From the NCBI GenBank assembly GCA_016758965.1, contig JAEPRB010000110.1, forward strand, positions 62,001 through 126,000: a stretch of DNA of 64,000 bases, given 5' to 3'. Source of the stretch: Circinella minor. Taxonomy: Eukaryota > Mucoromycota > Mucoromycetes > Mucorales > Lichtheimiaceae. Under the pieces are notes generated by a model. That model saw nothing but the letters and a program-made list of their open reading frames with translations. It was not told where the DNA came from and ran no database searches. The position numbers and the translations under genes are program-made. Below, in pieces: positions 49,736 through 60,769 of the stretch. Numbering within the stretch: the first letter of the stretch is position 1; each line of letters opens with the position of its first letter.

Positions 49736-51385
49736 TTAGGTTCGTCTTGGAGGTGCTACGCAAAAAACTCGGCCTTTCTCAAGTACATTCTGGTATGTAT
49801 CAAATACAATAAATGGTGGGCAGATACAAAATTCGATTGTACCTTCATTCAGTCCTTCTTCTTCTTCCATTGTGGCGGAATTAAATAGCTGAGCACCTTC
49901 TTGCACCACCGTTGCAACAATATCGACCTCCTGACCCTTCATGGCAAAGCCTAAAGCAATTGAATATTCTACCAATTTTCTGACCTTGGATTCATAGGTT
50001 TTTTCAGGATCGGATTCATTAATATCATATTGTTGCATATAAGGATAAGCTTCATTCAAATTTGCATAAAGACCTCGAGCCTTTGACTTGATTTCCTTTC
50101 CCAACAATCGTTGTGCATCATTCATGATACATTTGGCAATTTCCTGTCGTAATCGTATACATGTATATCGATTATGGTTTCGCAACCAATATTCCAAATT
50201 TCCATATTCGCGCATGACTGCCAATCCGGGAAAATAATTGGGTGTCAAGTTGGGTATCAAGTAATCCATCATGTATTTCTCGGTCAACATTCGGATTCGA
50301 TTCAATGGCAATGGTGAACCCATTTTTTCGATCGGTTTTTTCAAGTTGATCCAGAAGTTACGTAAAGCACCTGTAGCTCGTTTAGGATCCACATTTTCAA
50401 CCAAATCATCGGCTAGGTTTGCAATCATTCTTCTCAGTTCTTTCAACTTGGCTGCAACGCTTTTCAAATCGTCGTCTGTAGCACGTAACGTTTTCAAGTG
50501 ATCGTTATAGTTGCTTTCTAGTTGCTGTCGTGCTAGTTGTTTTTCATGTAAACGTTCATGAACTTTATCAATTCGGTCGGTTAAAGCACGCCCATCCAGT
50601 TTATATTGTTGTTGTTCAATCTCGAGATTTTCTAAGCAGTAGCGTTGGCGTGCTAATTCAGCTTTAAGTTGAGCTAACAAGCGTGCGTTGGCATCTTCTT
50701 CAGGTGCTGGTGTTGAAGGTTGTTGCTGTTGCTGTTGTTGTGTTTGTTGTTGTGATGGTGTAGGTGTAAGTGGTAGTCCAGTAGATGACCGTACGGATGG
50801 TTGTCGTTCGAGATTTTCATCCTTTTCAGCTACAGGAGAAGAAGGTTTGCTGTTGATGTGGTTGTGTTCGTTTTCAATGGTGGAGGCTAATAATTTTTTT
50901 TATAATAATAATAAATAATACCAGAGTATAATTAGTATAAAAAATATAGAAATTTGAGTAAGAAATAAATAAAAAGGTACAAGGGGTTTTTATATAAAAT
51001 TCTTACTTGTCATTGGAGAGCCGTTAAGTTGAGACAGATGATGGTCTAATGGTGGAGAGTATAATGGTTGAGCGTGGCTTTTGTTGCTCCAGTTGTTTTG
51101 TGTTGCATAGTGTGTGTGGTCGTACACACTAGTGTGGCCATCGAGAAATTCACTAGTCTCCACCAAAAAATTATTTTGTTGCTGTTGTTGATGATACAAT
51201 CCTTCCTCCTCTTTACTTCTACGTGATTTATCCTTTTTAAAAAACATAGAAATACGTTCTTTAGGCGTCTTTTTTTGTGTATCATCTATCACATTCATAT
51301 TATGCACCCCATCAACTGTAGACTCCAGCAAGTCTGGTTGTGAACGATGTTGCTGATATTCCGTACCACCTAGTGTTTCATTCAT
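49736..51385 (-). CDS. Unknown coiled-coil protein with conserved-looking helical C-terminus
   Basis: Two exons (51007-51385, 49736-50886) join in frame to about 509 residues. The first ~170 residues are low complexity (Gln, His, Ser, Pro), with a basic PKERISMFFKKDKSRRSKEE patch. Residues ~185-280 form a long coiled coil rich in Leu, Arg, Gln and Glu. The last ~230 residues look folded and helical, with LRNFWINLKKPIEKM, RMLTEKYMMDYLIPN, EYWLRNHNRYTCIRLRQEI, and a beta-like end EFCICPPFIVFDTYQNVLEK. The family is not recognised. It may be a scaffold or cytoskeletal adaptor, but that rests only on the coiled coil. Confidence 0.75.
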
Positions 51386-53063
51386 GGTTTTTGTACGCGT
51401 CTTTTTTTCTTGTAATCGTTGTAAAAAAAATATATAGGTTACTAACGAATCAGTTTCTTTTTTTTTAAAAAAAATGAGTTATATATATGACATAGAAAAA
51501 AAAAGCTTGCTATCTTTTTAAAGAAAAAAAAAAGGTCGTAAAAAAAATAAAGCTTTTTTTTTTTGAGCGGGAATTTTTTTTTTGTACAAGATTATGAAGA
51601 GGTAATTAAAGAATTAACAGTTCTGGTGTAACGAAGATCCTTCTATTTTGGCTTAGGGACCTTTTCGTTTTAAAGGCGGAGGTCGCGAACCATTTCATTA
51701 AGTTCGATTCTATAAATATAGTAAATAATTATCATTGTTGAATGGGGATCTTCTTGTGCTTCTGTGTAAATGAAAGTGAGTGAAAGAAATCTTTTATGCA
51801 TTATCACACATGGTTTTTTGTTGTTGTGTTGGGTAAATACTGTATCTATAGCTATATTTACAAAATTGGCACTAAAAAAGGAGTATATTTAGCTTAGAAT
51901 AATATATTTTTATCATCTCTCGAATTAATTTATCTTTTCCACTATAAATTTATTTGTTGGAGATCTTTTCTTTTCTCGTTTTCTCTCATAGTAATCTTGC
52001 TCACTCTCTTGGTAACGCAAATATATTTGAGATTGATTTGCAAACTGTGTACTATGTGCTACCTTGGTTATCAAATGCCAAAAAGAAAAATAGAACATGA
52101 CTTGCTATAGAAATGTTTAAAAGCGGAGCCAGTGAAAACATAAATAGCATCCGGAGAATATGTTTTTATTGTGGTAAGTTTTGCTGCTTCTCGTTCTAGG
52201 AACGAAATTATTTATAAGCAAAACGGATAAATTTAATAATGTTAGACAGATCTAAAGTTATACTACTGCTATTTGTCTTATAGATATTGATCTTTTAATA
52301 TCTAGTAAATGATAATCAACTGACTAGCGAAGTGAATCTTGGGGCAGCTACAGCTATGTAATTTTTCATTAAGCAATATGTTGAAATAGCAACATGTTAT
52401 AAAGTGATAAAGCTGAAAATTTTGAGTGTAAAAAAATACAAATGTATATTGACTTAAGAGTATGGCTAAATAGTAGGTAGTTTCGTGCAACACATATCCC
52501 TTCTAAGTTAATTAAGGCTAATAGCGCGTCGAAAAATTTAGTAGAAATATCAGATACGAATTTTTCATTGTTATTCATGGTGTAAGGTTTTAATAGAGAG
52601 AGGGTATATAATCATATCCGAAAACCTGGGTGAACAGCGTTGTTGCCAAGCTCTCATTTTAACACCACGCTTGTAAAAAAACGGCTAGTCCACTTTTCTC
52701 TTCTATTTTTTCCCTTTTGTCATATGACAGACATCCTTTCTTTTTTTTTCATTTTGTTCCAAATTGCCCCAAATTCGAATTTAGATTGTTTCAATTCGCC
52801 GCCATTTTTTTCATAAAGTAAAGAAAAAAAAGCGTTCGATTCTCCATTGATTGTCACTCGAATGATTCAATAAGTGTTGCTAGTTTACATCTGATTGTGG
52901 TTTTTATGGCAACGCTTCTTTTACAGATAGAAGCCATTTTAATATTTTTAGGTTACTGGTTTTTCATTTATAGCTTATAATTAAACAGCTGATGGCTATA
53001 CAATAAAATAAATAAAATACAAAGGAGGAGCTTTCATCCTACAACTATTTTTTTCCCTGCCTT
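51386..53063. other. Intergenic spacer
   Basis: 1.7 kb of AT-rich spacer with poly-A/poly-T runs, especially at 51425-51595 upstream of the coiled-coil gene. A 69-codon minus-strand frame at 52369-52578 starts plausibly but ends without splice signals or a domain. No gene was called. Confidence 0.5.
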
Positions 53064-53883
53064 TTAACGAGGTGGGGTAGGTGGTGGTTTTGAGTCGTAA
53101 GAATGTTCTTTTGAGGGTAACGGGGGTGGGGTATTTGTATCAGAACTATATGTTGGTGATGTTCTAACAGGTAGTGGAGGGGGTAAGACTGATGATGGCG
53201 ATGGAGAGGCAGCAAAACTAGCAGGCATTGGTGTTGTTGCGACCGGTTGTGGTTGTTGTATAGGTGGTTTTTGTCCTGTTGCTGAGTGTGGAAGAGAACC
53301 CGAAGGAGGTAGAGTTTGCTGTTGTTCCTGTCGTTGAGCTGCTCGTTTATAAAGAAATCTTCGTAATAGACGCGCGTTTTTTGTATTAGCACGATACAAT
53401 GCCGTTAAAAGTATACCCAAGATAGGTATAAGACCAAGCTTTTTTTTTATTATTATTTTTTCCAAATCATTTAGTCTCAAACTGAATAAATTTATTAATT
53501 TTCCTCTACACTTTTTTTCTCAGCTTACCACAAAATCCACTGTAATATTATAAAGCATGTTTCGTCGAAGAGATCGTGGTAAATCACATTGACATGATAA
53601 TCGATACATGGATAGAGAAAATCCAAGTGAAATCACTTTACCCACGATAGGAATAAAATCTTTATAAAATATAATATTTCACATGTTTGTTAGTATATTT
53701 AAACGACGTGATTTTGTAAAGGGCGAACATACCAAGCAATACATCATAACCAATCCAACAACAACATATTTTGATCATTTCATCAAATTGTTTTGCTCGG
53801 TATTCATATTTTGCAAGAATACGAGCATCGCGTTCTGGTAACTGAACTTCTACAGGTGGATTTGTCTTATGAAGCCAACCCAT
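53064..53883 (-). CDS. DUF4112-like small membrane protein
   Basis: Three exons (53733-53883, 53529-53659, 53064-53438) join in frame to about 218 residues. The pattern is a WIGYDVLLDFIPIVGKVISLGFSLSMYRL segment, a charged stretch (CDLPRSLRRNMLYNITVDFV) and a second hydrophobic LGLIPILGILLTALYRANTKNARLL. This fits the DUF4112 family of small fungal and bacterial membrane proteins, which place two IP-x-x-G motifs in paired membrane segments. Its role is unknown. The C-terminal ~100 residues are Pro/Ser/Gln-rich, ending in PPTPPR, and could bind SH3 or WW domains. A TTG codon at 53904 extends the frame but ATG 53883 is preferred. Confidence 0.75.
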
Positions 53884-54700
53884 TCTTTTCTTCGAAAAGA
53901 CCAAAAAAAAAAAAATAGATTAAAAAGAGGAAGGGAAAAAATGATTAATTCCTGGATTTACTTTATTTATTTATTTTTCATTGCCAGCAAAAGGAATATT
54001 CTACGCTTCCAAACTTTACTACCCATGATTTTTTTTTCTTTTTGGATGAAGATCTTTTTACTCTCGCCGTCGATTAACAGTGAAAGTGCCAAGTCTTTGT
54101 TTTTTTTGTGATCTCTAGAATCTCTTTTCTCACTGGTATAATAATTACACATAATCGGTCTTGGCTTCTGCAGAACCGGATGAAAACATTAGTTTGTCTT
54201 GTGTAACTGCCGTATATGTATTACGACTTTTATCATGCATATGTGGCTATCTTTCTACTGTAATTGCGATGAAAATATTAGTTTCTATTTAAGGTCTCCT
54301 GTGAACATAGCGTCAGGTTTGACAGGTTTGTTCGAGAAAATTATCAATACATATTAAATAATAACTTTTATTTTATTATTAATTTTGTTATTATTCAAAG
54401 AATTATTTAGTTTGAACATTTAGATATACAAAAAAGAAAATGAAAACCGAGAGAAATATTAATAAGTAAATATACTACAGTTAATGTTACAGGTAGAATT
54501 ATTCATGCAAATAATATTTGAAGTCCAAAAAATAGTGGGAGCGGCGCAGGGTTTGGTTTTTGATTTTTTTTCTTTTTGTGAATATGTAAAAAATATATCT
54601 GAGAAAAATGTGTACGTAATGAGTAGGTATGATACAAGTAATGTTATGGGTATGATTATCAAAAGACGAACGCGAAGAAGGAATAAGGAGGCAGGAAAGA
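53884..54700. other. Intergenic spacer
   Basis: About 0.8 kb between the DUF4112-like gene start and the end of the next minus-strand gene. Short open frames on both strands (for example 54484-54762 plus) overlap the neighbouring gene end and have no domain. No gene was supported. Confidence 0.5.
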
Positions 54701-56753
54701 TCAATTATCTGTTTTTTGACGTTTTGACGTTGAATTTTTTTGAGGTGGCGAATAAGGAATGAATGTTGGGGGTAATTTCCAGGAATCAGATGCTTTTAAT
54801 GACTGTATATTGGACGCAGTGCTAACTAGAGCATCTCTTGTTTGAAGCATCATTGTAAAGCCAGCTAACGTCATTCTTAAAAGTGGAACAATTCTTCTAA
54901 TAAAATCTTCACTGCAACTGGGGTATTCAAGTCCATTTGATCTGCGTATACGACTAACAAAACCACCAGGCGAGTCCATCACTGCTATTGAAATTTTATA
55001 CCCTGTAAAATACAGTAATTAACAAATATTAGTAATAGTTCTATTATAGAGAGTAACATCATAAAAAATGTAAAATGACCCTTACCATTTATAACATATC
55101 CAACTACTTTCACCTTTCGTAATAACTCTTTTGAAGTAGCAAGATTGATAAGCATATCATGCATAACAATTGGCATTTTCACCAGCCCATCCTTCATCTC
55201 CTTTGTTTGATCAACCTTCTTTCCAACTTCGATAAGTCCTAGTTCTTTTCGATTTGCATAAAAAATGGTATCAATTTTATCACCCATTTGGCGTCTTGGG
55301 GCTGGGTCAATGGCACTTATGCACCGTTTCTTATTCATAGCATCAGCATTGGATTTGCTTCCACCTTCGCTCCTATTTTAAAACATTCTATTACATTAGT
55401 AAACAAGATACTCATTCCCGTAATGTCTTTGGTTTAATGTTATCGTACCCGTTTGTGCTAATTTGACTTCTTCGTGCTACGTTTTTAATAAATCCCCAAA
55501 CTTCATAAAATAGCTCAGCTTCGAGCATCTGGGAATTAAATATATCATCGCCATTTAAAAAAAGATTTGATGCTCTTAGAATTTCCACTACTATCCATGC
55601 TTTCAAAGGTTCTTTAATTGGGTCATGTTCAAGGGAACGGGCATACTTATAAGCTTCTAATGGTGAATTCTGTAAATATATGAATATATATATATAAAGT
55701 CAATAACTCATGAAATAGAATCATCATTTTTTTTTTGTATTTAATTTCTTACCAACTTCGCAATATCATTTAAAATCTTGTCCATATCAGAAGGAATTGG
55801 AGGGAGTAAAGAGTCACCAAAATTATCAATGTCTTCCAGCTCAGATTCAGAAAAAACAGCCTTCCAGTTATCATCACCAATATCTAAAATTAATGACTGT
55901 GAAGGACTACAAAAAAAAAAAGACATGAAGTGAGTATACTACCCATACTCAGCTTCTCCTGTTATGTAAACACTGAATCCAATAAATTTTTCTACATACT
56001 GGTGGTAATTGCATTTATAAGCGAATTCAATTATTTTTTGATCAATCACTATCATGTTTTCTTCTTCTCCTTGTCGCTTTACTGGAATTTTCCAAAATGT
56101 TTCTTTATCCAAATGTTCAAAGATAGTGGTGAAATTTGTTTTATCTTGTACGTTGAGTTCTGCTACTAAGGAGGTAGATGGTGTTGAACAACTGGAAGAT
56201 TGATGAGACGGTGTTTGAATAGTAGAGGCGCGTTGATCAATAGAAGTAGAAGGAAGTGGAATAGAAGTAGAGACGCGTTGGTTAGCAGAATTACGAGCAG
56301 AAGAGGAGCTTTGAAGAGAAGAAATCGAGCAATCTGAATTTTCTGTTAGAATAGCTAAATTGCATATTCGTAAAGCTACATCTTTCCAACTTGGTAATTT
56401 GCGATTTTTTTGCTAATTAAAAAACATAGTTTTTAAAACCTTGTAAAGTTTGCTTTTCTAGTATCACAATTTATATTAGGTTTCTTACCACCGGAATATT
56501 CAGCTCGGAAGCCACCTTTTTATATAACTGTTCCCATTTCTTTTTGAAATCTTCTCCAATTGTAGTGTGTTCAGCAATAAAATCAATATTGCTGTCAATG
56601 AATTGTTGAAAAGTTTGGTTTTTATCCTTTAAAAGAATTTTAACATCTACAATGTTGTTATTTTTTAAATTTAGTATCAAAAAAGAGTATTTAGCAGCAA
56701 AATGTAAAAAAAATCCCGGTAGAAAACCACATACTAGCTTCAAGATCTGTCAT
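54701..56753 (-). CDS. Unknown protein resembling a Mucorales-expanded family
   Basis: Seven exons (56735-56753, 56489-56646, about 55949-56412, 55753-55906, 55449-55669, 55086-55372, 54701-55002) join in frame to about 534 residues. The third exon may instead end at 55943, also in phase. The first exon is only 19 nt. A helical N-terminal ~60 residues is followed by a Ser-rich linker. A C-terminal domain carries PRRQMGDKIDTIFYANRKE, then LGLIEVGKKVDQTKEMKDG, then LKVPI-like and MDSPGGFVSRIRR segments. I recall similar multi-copy hypothetical proteins in Mucorales, with this order of G-x-K-x-D and E-x-G-K blocks. The spacing loosely resembles a PD-(D/E)xK nuclease core, but that is speculation. 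A Lys/Arg-rich nuclear-signal-like tail (SKRQKTDN) ends the protein. Confidence 0.72.
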
Positions 56754-57243
56754 TGTGTCAAGTTTGTTACTAGGATGCAAGAATTAATGGTGAAGGGTCG
56801 CCAAAGTCACCATGGTAGCTGCATATGAAAAAATGGCAGCGTGATGGCAACGAAAAGTCATGTGTTTAATTTGTTTTACTATCCTGGCAACTTCTTTGTT
56901 TTGAATTTACCAGATTATAGATCTTAAAAAGACTTTAAACATGTACTCAAATACTTTCTTTAATAGCTCCTGCTACTTGATAATATAGTATAAGGACTTA
57001 ATAATAGTACTATTATATATATAGCTTATATTATTCTTATAGAACATTAAGCTAATAATGAGTATCTTTTACTTAAACCCTACTCACCTAAATAAGTAAT
57101 ACTTCTAGTTCATCGAAGCACCATAAAAAACAAACACACAATATATATGCTATCATTTGACTTATACATTGTTACGATCCGGAATATGATTTGAAAATAG
57201 CTTACCTAAAAATACATATTTTGTCTTCTTCATCTTTTTTTTT
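56754..57243. other. Spacer upstream of the Mucorales-type gene
   Basis: About 490 AT-rich bases between the start of the minus-strand gene and the candidate inverted-repeat element. The gene's promoter should lie here. No gene or defined site was recognised. Confidence 0.4.
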
Positions 57244-57689
57244 GGGAATTGCTACGTACGGACATCCCAAAACATACTTTATTAGGTAATTTCGACTCTT
57301 ACGGAGACCCCACTTTTATAATTTTTCGAAGGCAAACAACGTTCTAATATAATTGCATCGTATATTGCCATTTATACACCACATATACAGTCATTATAAT
57401 TATATAATCTCGAAAATGTCAATGAAACCGTTATTAGCAGGTTATTTTTCTATGCATAACAGTCAAAATTTCTTATGTTGTCTCATTATATCGTTATGTA
57501 CACAAGTGGTAGTTGTAGTCCATATGAACAAATGTCAAACAAGAATCATTAACTTTTTTTAATGTTACATATGAGCTGTTGACCAAGTGCTACAGTATTG
57601 CTATTGATAAAGCTGTTACCGTAGTTTATATGAGTTTAAAACTTGTGGTGTCCGTAAGGGCAAAATATGAGGTGTCCGTAGTAATTCCC
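57244..57689. mobile_element. Candidate MITE-like non-autonomous DNA element
   Basis: The two ends are imperfect inverted repeats. The left end starts GGGAATTGCTACGTACGGAC; the right end, reversed and complemented, starts GGGAATTACTACGGACACCT. A second block repeats inward on both sides: CTTACGGAGACCCCACTTTT at 57297 and the complement of 57642-57658 (CTTACGGACACCACAAG). Both outer ends abut runs of 8-9 T, so a short target-site duplication is possible but cannot be proven. No transposase is inside, and length is about 446 bp. Confidence 0.5.
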
Positions 57690-58190
57690 TTTTTTTTACT
57701 ATATAAGTTTCATCCTTATCACCTTGCCTCCCATCTAGTATAGCATATTCCCTCTCTGTTTGTATATATACCTCTTTTGTGCGTAGTTAGTTGCCTTTTG
57801 TTTTAATTCTGTCTCCAGACTTTCCAACCACCGAAAAGTCAAAAATTCGGGGCCGTCAATAAATTGAATCTTAAAAAAAAAAAATAGGACAGGATAGTAA
57901 GGGAGCATGAATGGGACGAAGACAGCGGAATAAATTTAAACACAGTCATGGGGGGTGGCACGACCTTTGGTGGCCATTGTTCCAGAGGTCAAAATGTTCC
58001 TTTAAAAAATTTGATTCTCTAGTTGCCTCATTTCCCAATTTGTTTCCGGGGTAATGAACAAATGTTGTTTTTTTTGACGATTATAAAAGTACTAATGAGT
58101 AGCTTTATTATTTTTTTTAGGTAGCTTTCTATATTCGATTTATTTTACATTAGGGTATAATCTGGTTTATTCCGCATTTCCTTTTATTTC
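57690..58190. other. Spacer between the inverted-repeat element and the minisatellite
   Basis: AT-rich spacer with pyrimidine-rich tracts and a short possible hairpin near 57960-57990 (GACCTTTGG pairing with CCAGAGGTC). No gene was seen. Confidence 0.4.
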
Positions 58191-58500
58191 AAGTAGGCTT
58201 GATGGGTCGCTCAGTCTGCAGCTTTTTTTTTTATTATTATTATTTTATGTTCACTCGGTTCCGCGAGTAGACTTGATGTTCGCTCAGTCTGCGATTTCCT
58301 TTTATTTCAAGTAGACTTGATGCTCGGTCAGTCTGAAACTTTTTTTTTTATTTTAAGCGGGCTTGATGTTCGCTCGGTTCCGCGAGTAGACTTGATGTTC
58401 GCTCGGTCTGCAACTTTATTTTTTTTTATTTTAAGCGGGCTTGATGTTCGCTCGGTTCCGCGAGTAGGCTTGATGTTCGCTCAGTCTGCGACCTTTTCTC
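58191..58500 (+). repeat. Minisatellite: tandem CTTGATGTTCGCTCGGT-type units
   Basis: About eight imperfect copies of a short core (ggCTTGATGTTCGCTCrGT, ending TCCGCGAG or CTGCRAC) are arranged head to tail. They group into higher-order units of about 75 bases separated by T-rich spacers of 10-30 bases. The copy pair at 58360-58418 is nearly identical to the pair at 58434-58490. The array is GC-richer than its surroundings. It is open in one frame (58317-58580), but that peptide is only a repeat translation and is not called. Confidence 0.85.
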
Positions 58501-59213
58501 ATTCAACCTGTATGCTTGATCTATTCTACAGCACTTTTTTCTTGACTAAAAGCCGAATAGATACATTAGTGACGACGTAAATATGAAAGAAAAAAAAATA
58601 CGATAAGAATTGGATGAGGATGAAGTGGGAGATGGGTTATAACTTCTTTGAACAGAAATATGAATTATTTATGATAACTAATTGGCTTATGATCTATTGA
58701 TAGAGTCATGTATTGTATCAAGAGTTATTCAAGTGAATCACCACCATATGGGTTGTCGATCTTGATAGACGGATATGTTTAACAAGTAAAGAATCTTATT
58801 TATTTTTAAATATTTACTGACTATACCTTTTTCCCCCTCTCTCTCTCTCTCTCTCTGTGCGTGTGTGTGTTGTGTGTGTGTGTGTGTGCCTAGATTGCGT
58901 TGACAGTTCATTGGTAAGTATATAATAAATGTATGAGGTTTTTGTAAGTAGTGAGTCGATTAAAAGAATATTAACTGCCTTTTTTTTATTAGATTCGTGA
59001 TAATGGATGCCCACGAATAAAAAAAGTTGGGCATATCATATTATATTAGGGTAGAAGATACAAGGTCTTATTTTACATAGTAGTATGGGGAAGTGGAATC
59101 AGTAGTAATTATTATCCACCTATTTATACAAATATATTCTAATATCAATAAAAAAAAATTGGCCTATTTTTTTTCACCCCTTTGATCTTTATAATTTCCA
59201 TGTGGTTTGCCTA
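58501..59213. other. Spacer upstream of IMP1 with a (CT)n(GT)n tract
   Basis: AT-rich spacer containing a compound (CT)n(GT)n microsatellite at about 58836-58888. The IMP1 promoter should lie close to 59213. No gene was seen. Confidence 0.5.
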
Positions 59214-59423
59214 ATGGCACCATTCCAATATTCACGGCAGAATGGTGGAAAAATATTAAGAGGAGCAACGTATGCCGTTCAATTCATGTGTTTTGCTCAT
59301 GTTTTCAATCAATATATAGCTGAAGCAACTTTTGTAAGTGCCCCCAATATATAATTATTATGGACGCTGTATACAAGTGTCTATTTCCTTCTCTTTCAAC
59401 CTTTTTTATTTATTTATTTTGGA

Positions 59424-59466
<43 letters not shown>

Positions 59467-60374
59467 CATATAATATTTAAGCTAATGACATTGTTTTTTC
59501 TTTGTTAGTGTATGGGTCCATCTATGCTGCCAACGTTTGACATTTCTGGAACGGTATAGAACAAAAAAAAAATGTGTATTCCTTTTTTTTTCTTTGAAAT
59601 AGCTTTTATTGATAATTATTATTATTAATAGATTGTAGCTGTTGAACATATTACACACCATTTTCGAGGGTATAGTATGGGTGATGTAGTCGTTTGTATA
59701 TCACCAGCAGCACCTGGAAGAGCAGTATTAAAACGAATTCTTGGTTTGGTAAAAAAAACCGTTCACTTATCATTATTATCATTTTCTATATTTTAAAAGT
59801 CTCACACATTTTACATTTTTTATTTGTAATAGCTATATAAAAAGCCTGGCGATAATATATGTGTTGATCCGACATCTCAGGAAAGAAAATATATTGATGT
59901 AAGATATTAGAAAGTGGATCAAGGGAGGGAAAACGGTGTCTCCGTGTGGGGGAAACCAGAGAAATGGGGATGCTGTTTATTTTTCTTATTTAAATTACTT
60001 ATATTTGTTTGTATATATAAATGACAAAATAGGTACCTGAAGGACATGTTTGGTTATCTGGTGATAATCTTAGTAATTCAACTGATTCACGCTATTATGG
60101 ACCTGTTGCTATGGGATTGATTCGTGGCCGTGTATTCGCAAAGGTAAATATTATAATAATCCTTTATTCTTTCGTCAACATGACAACAACAACACCAACT
60201 CATCGTAACTATAGATAAATAACCCATGAGAACTGGACAAGCATCAAAAGAAATTATTTCTAACAGTGTATGAATTTATCTATATATTTTACTTGATGAT
60301 TATGGTTATGGCCTGAATGTCATTTAGTTCCTGATGCATTAATTCCAGTATCTGCTGAAAGTTATACTAGATAA
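59214..60374 (+). CDS. IMP1: Mitochondrial inner membrane protease subunit 1 (Imp1)
   Basis: Exons 59214-59333, 59509-59553, 59632-59748, 59833-59898, 60033-60143 and a final exon from about 60306 to 60374 give ~175 residues. Imp1 is a signal-peptidase-I-fold protease of the inner membrane that cleaves sorting signals from intermembrane-space proteins. The catalytic Ser lies in CMGPSMLP (~S45), and the general-base Lys in [11 protein letters not shown] (~K89). [20 protein letters not shown] and [17 protein letters not shown] follow, then the WP-containing tail [10 protein letters not shown]. An N-terminal hydrophobic helix anchors it. The last intron has no AG just before the TGGCCT that encodes WP; the site reads TATGG where TATAG would be expected. 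The upstream AG at 60213-60214 would instead end the protein after INNP. Confidence 0.88.
59424..59468. repeat. Compound (AC)n(AT)n microsatellite in the first IMP1 intron
   Basis: About 11 AC units are followed by about 10 AT units, between the exons ending at 59333 and starting at 59509. It is the same compound type as the SEC1 intron microsatellite. Confidence 0.9.
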
Positions 60375-60769
60375 AAGTTAAAAAAAGAAGTTTGTTCTCT
60401 ATGTTGTTTCCATACCGATCCACTTATTGTTTATCCCCTTTTTTGACGTGTATGAATATAGTGGAAAAATCATTATACATTATTAATGCAGAGCGGTTTT
60501 TTTTTTTTTTTTTGCATAATTGATATGGAAGTCAAACGATTATTGGATGGAGATAATAAAATGACACGTTCCCTTATATTTTTATTAATGGAGGAGCTAC
60601 AGAATTGAGTCGAATATTCTTTCTTTTGATTTTTTTTATCTGAAACTACCCCCAACATTGCTTGTGCCTTTTCTTTGATTTTTTTTTTCAGGCTGTTTAT
60701 GTAGATATAAATAAAATAATCATTTCTTCTCTTGTTTGTTCCTTTCTTTTTACACTCTTTAATACTGTT

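Noticed and set aside
52369..52578. 69-codon minus-strand frame beginning MNNNEKFVSDIS
   Set aside because: Starts well but turns into hydrophobic AT-rich translation; no donor or domain seen.
57955..57995. Hairpin GACCTTTGG / CCAGAGGTC
   Set aside because: One-mismatch stem of 9 bases with no other features; chance level in this length of spacer.
58317..58580. 87-codon frame in the minisatellite
   Set aside because: Simply reads through tandem repeat units; repeats occur in the peptide with no recognisable fold.
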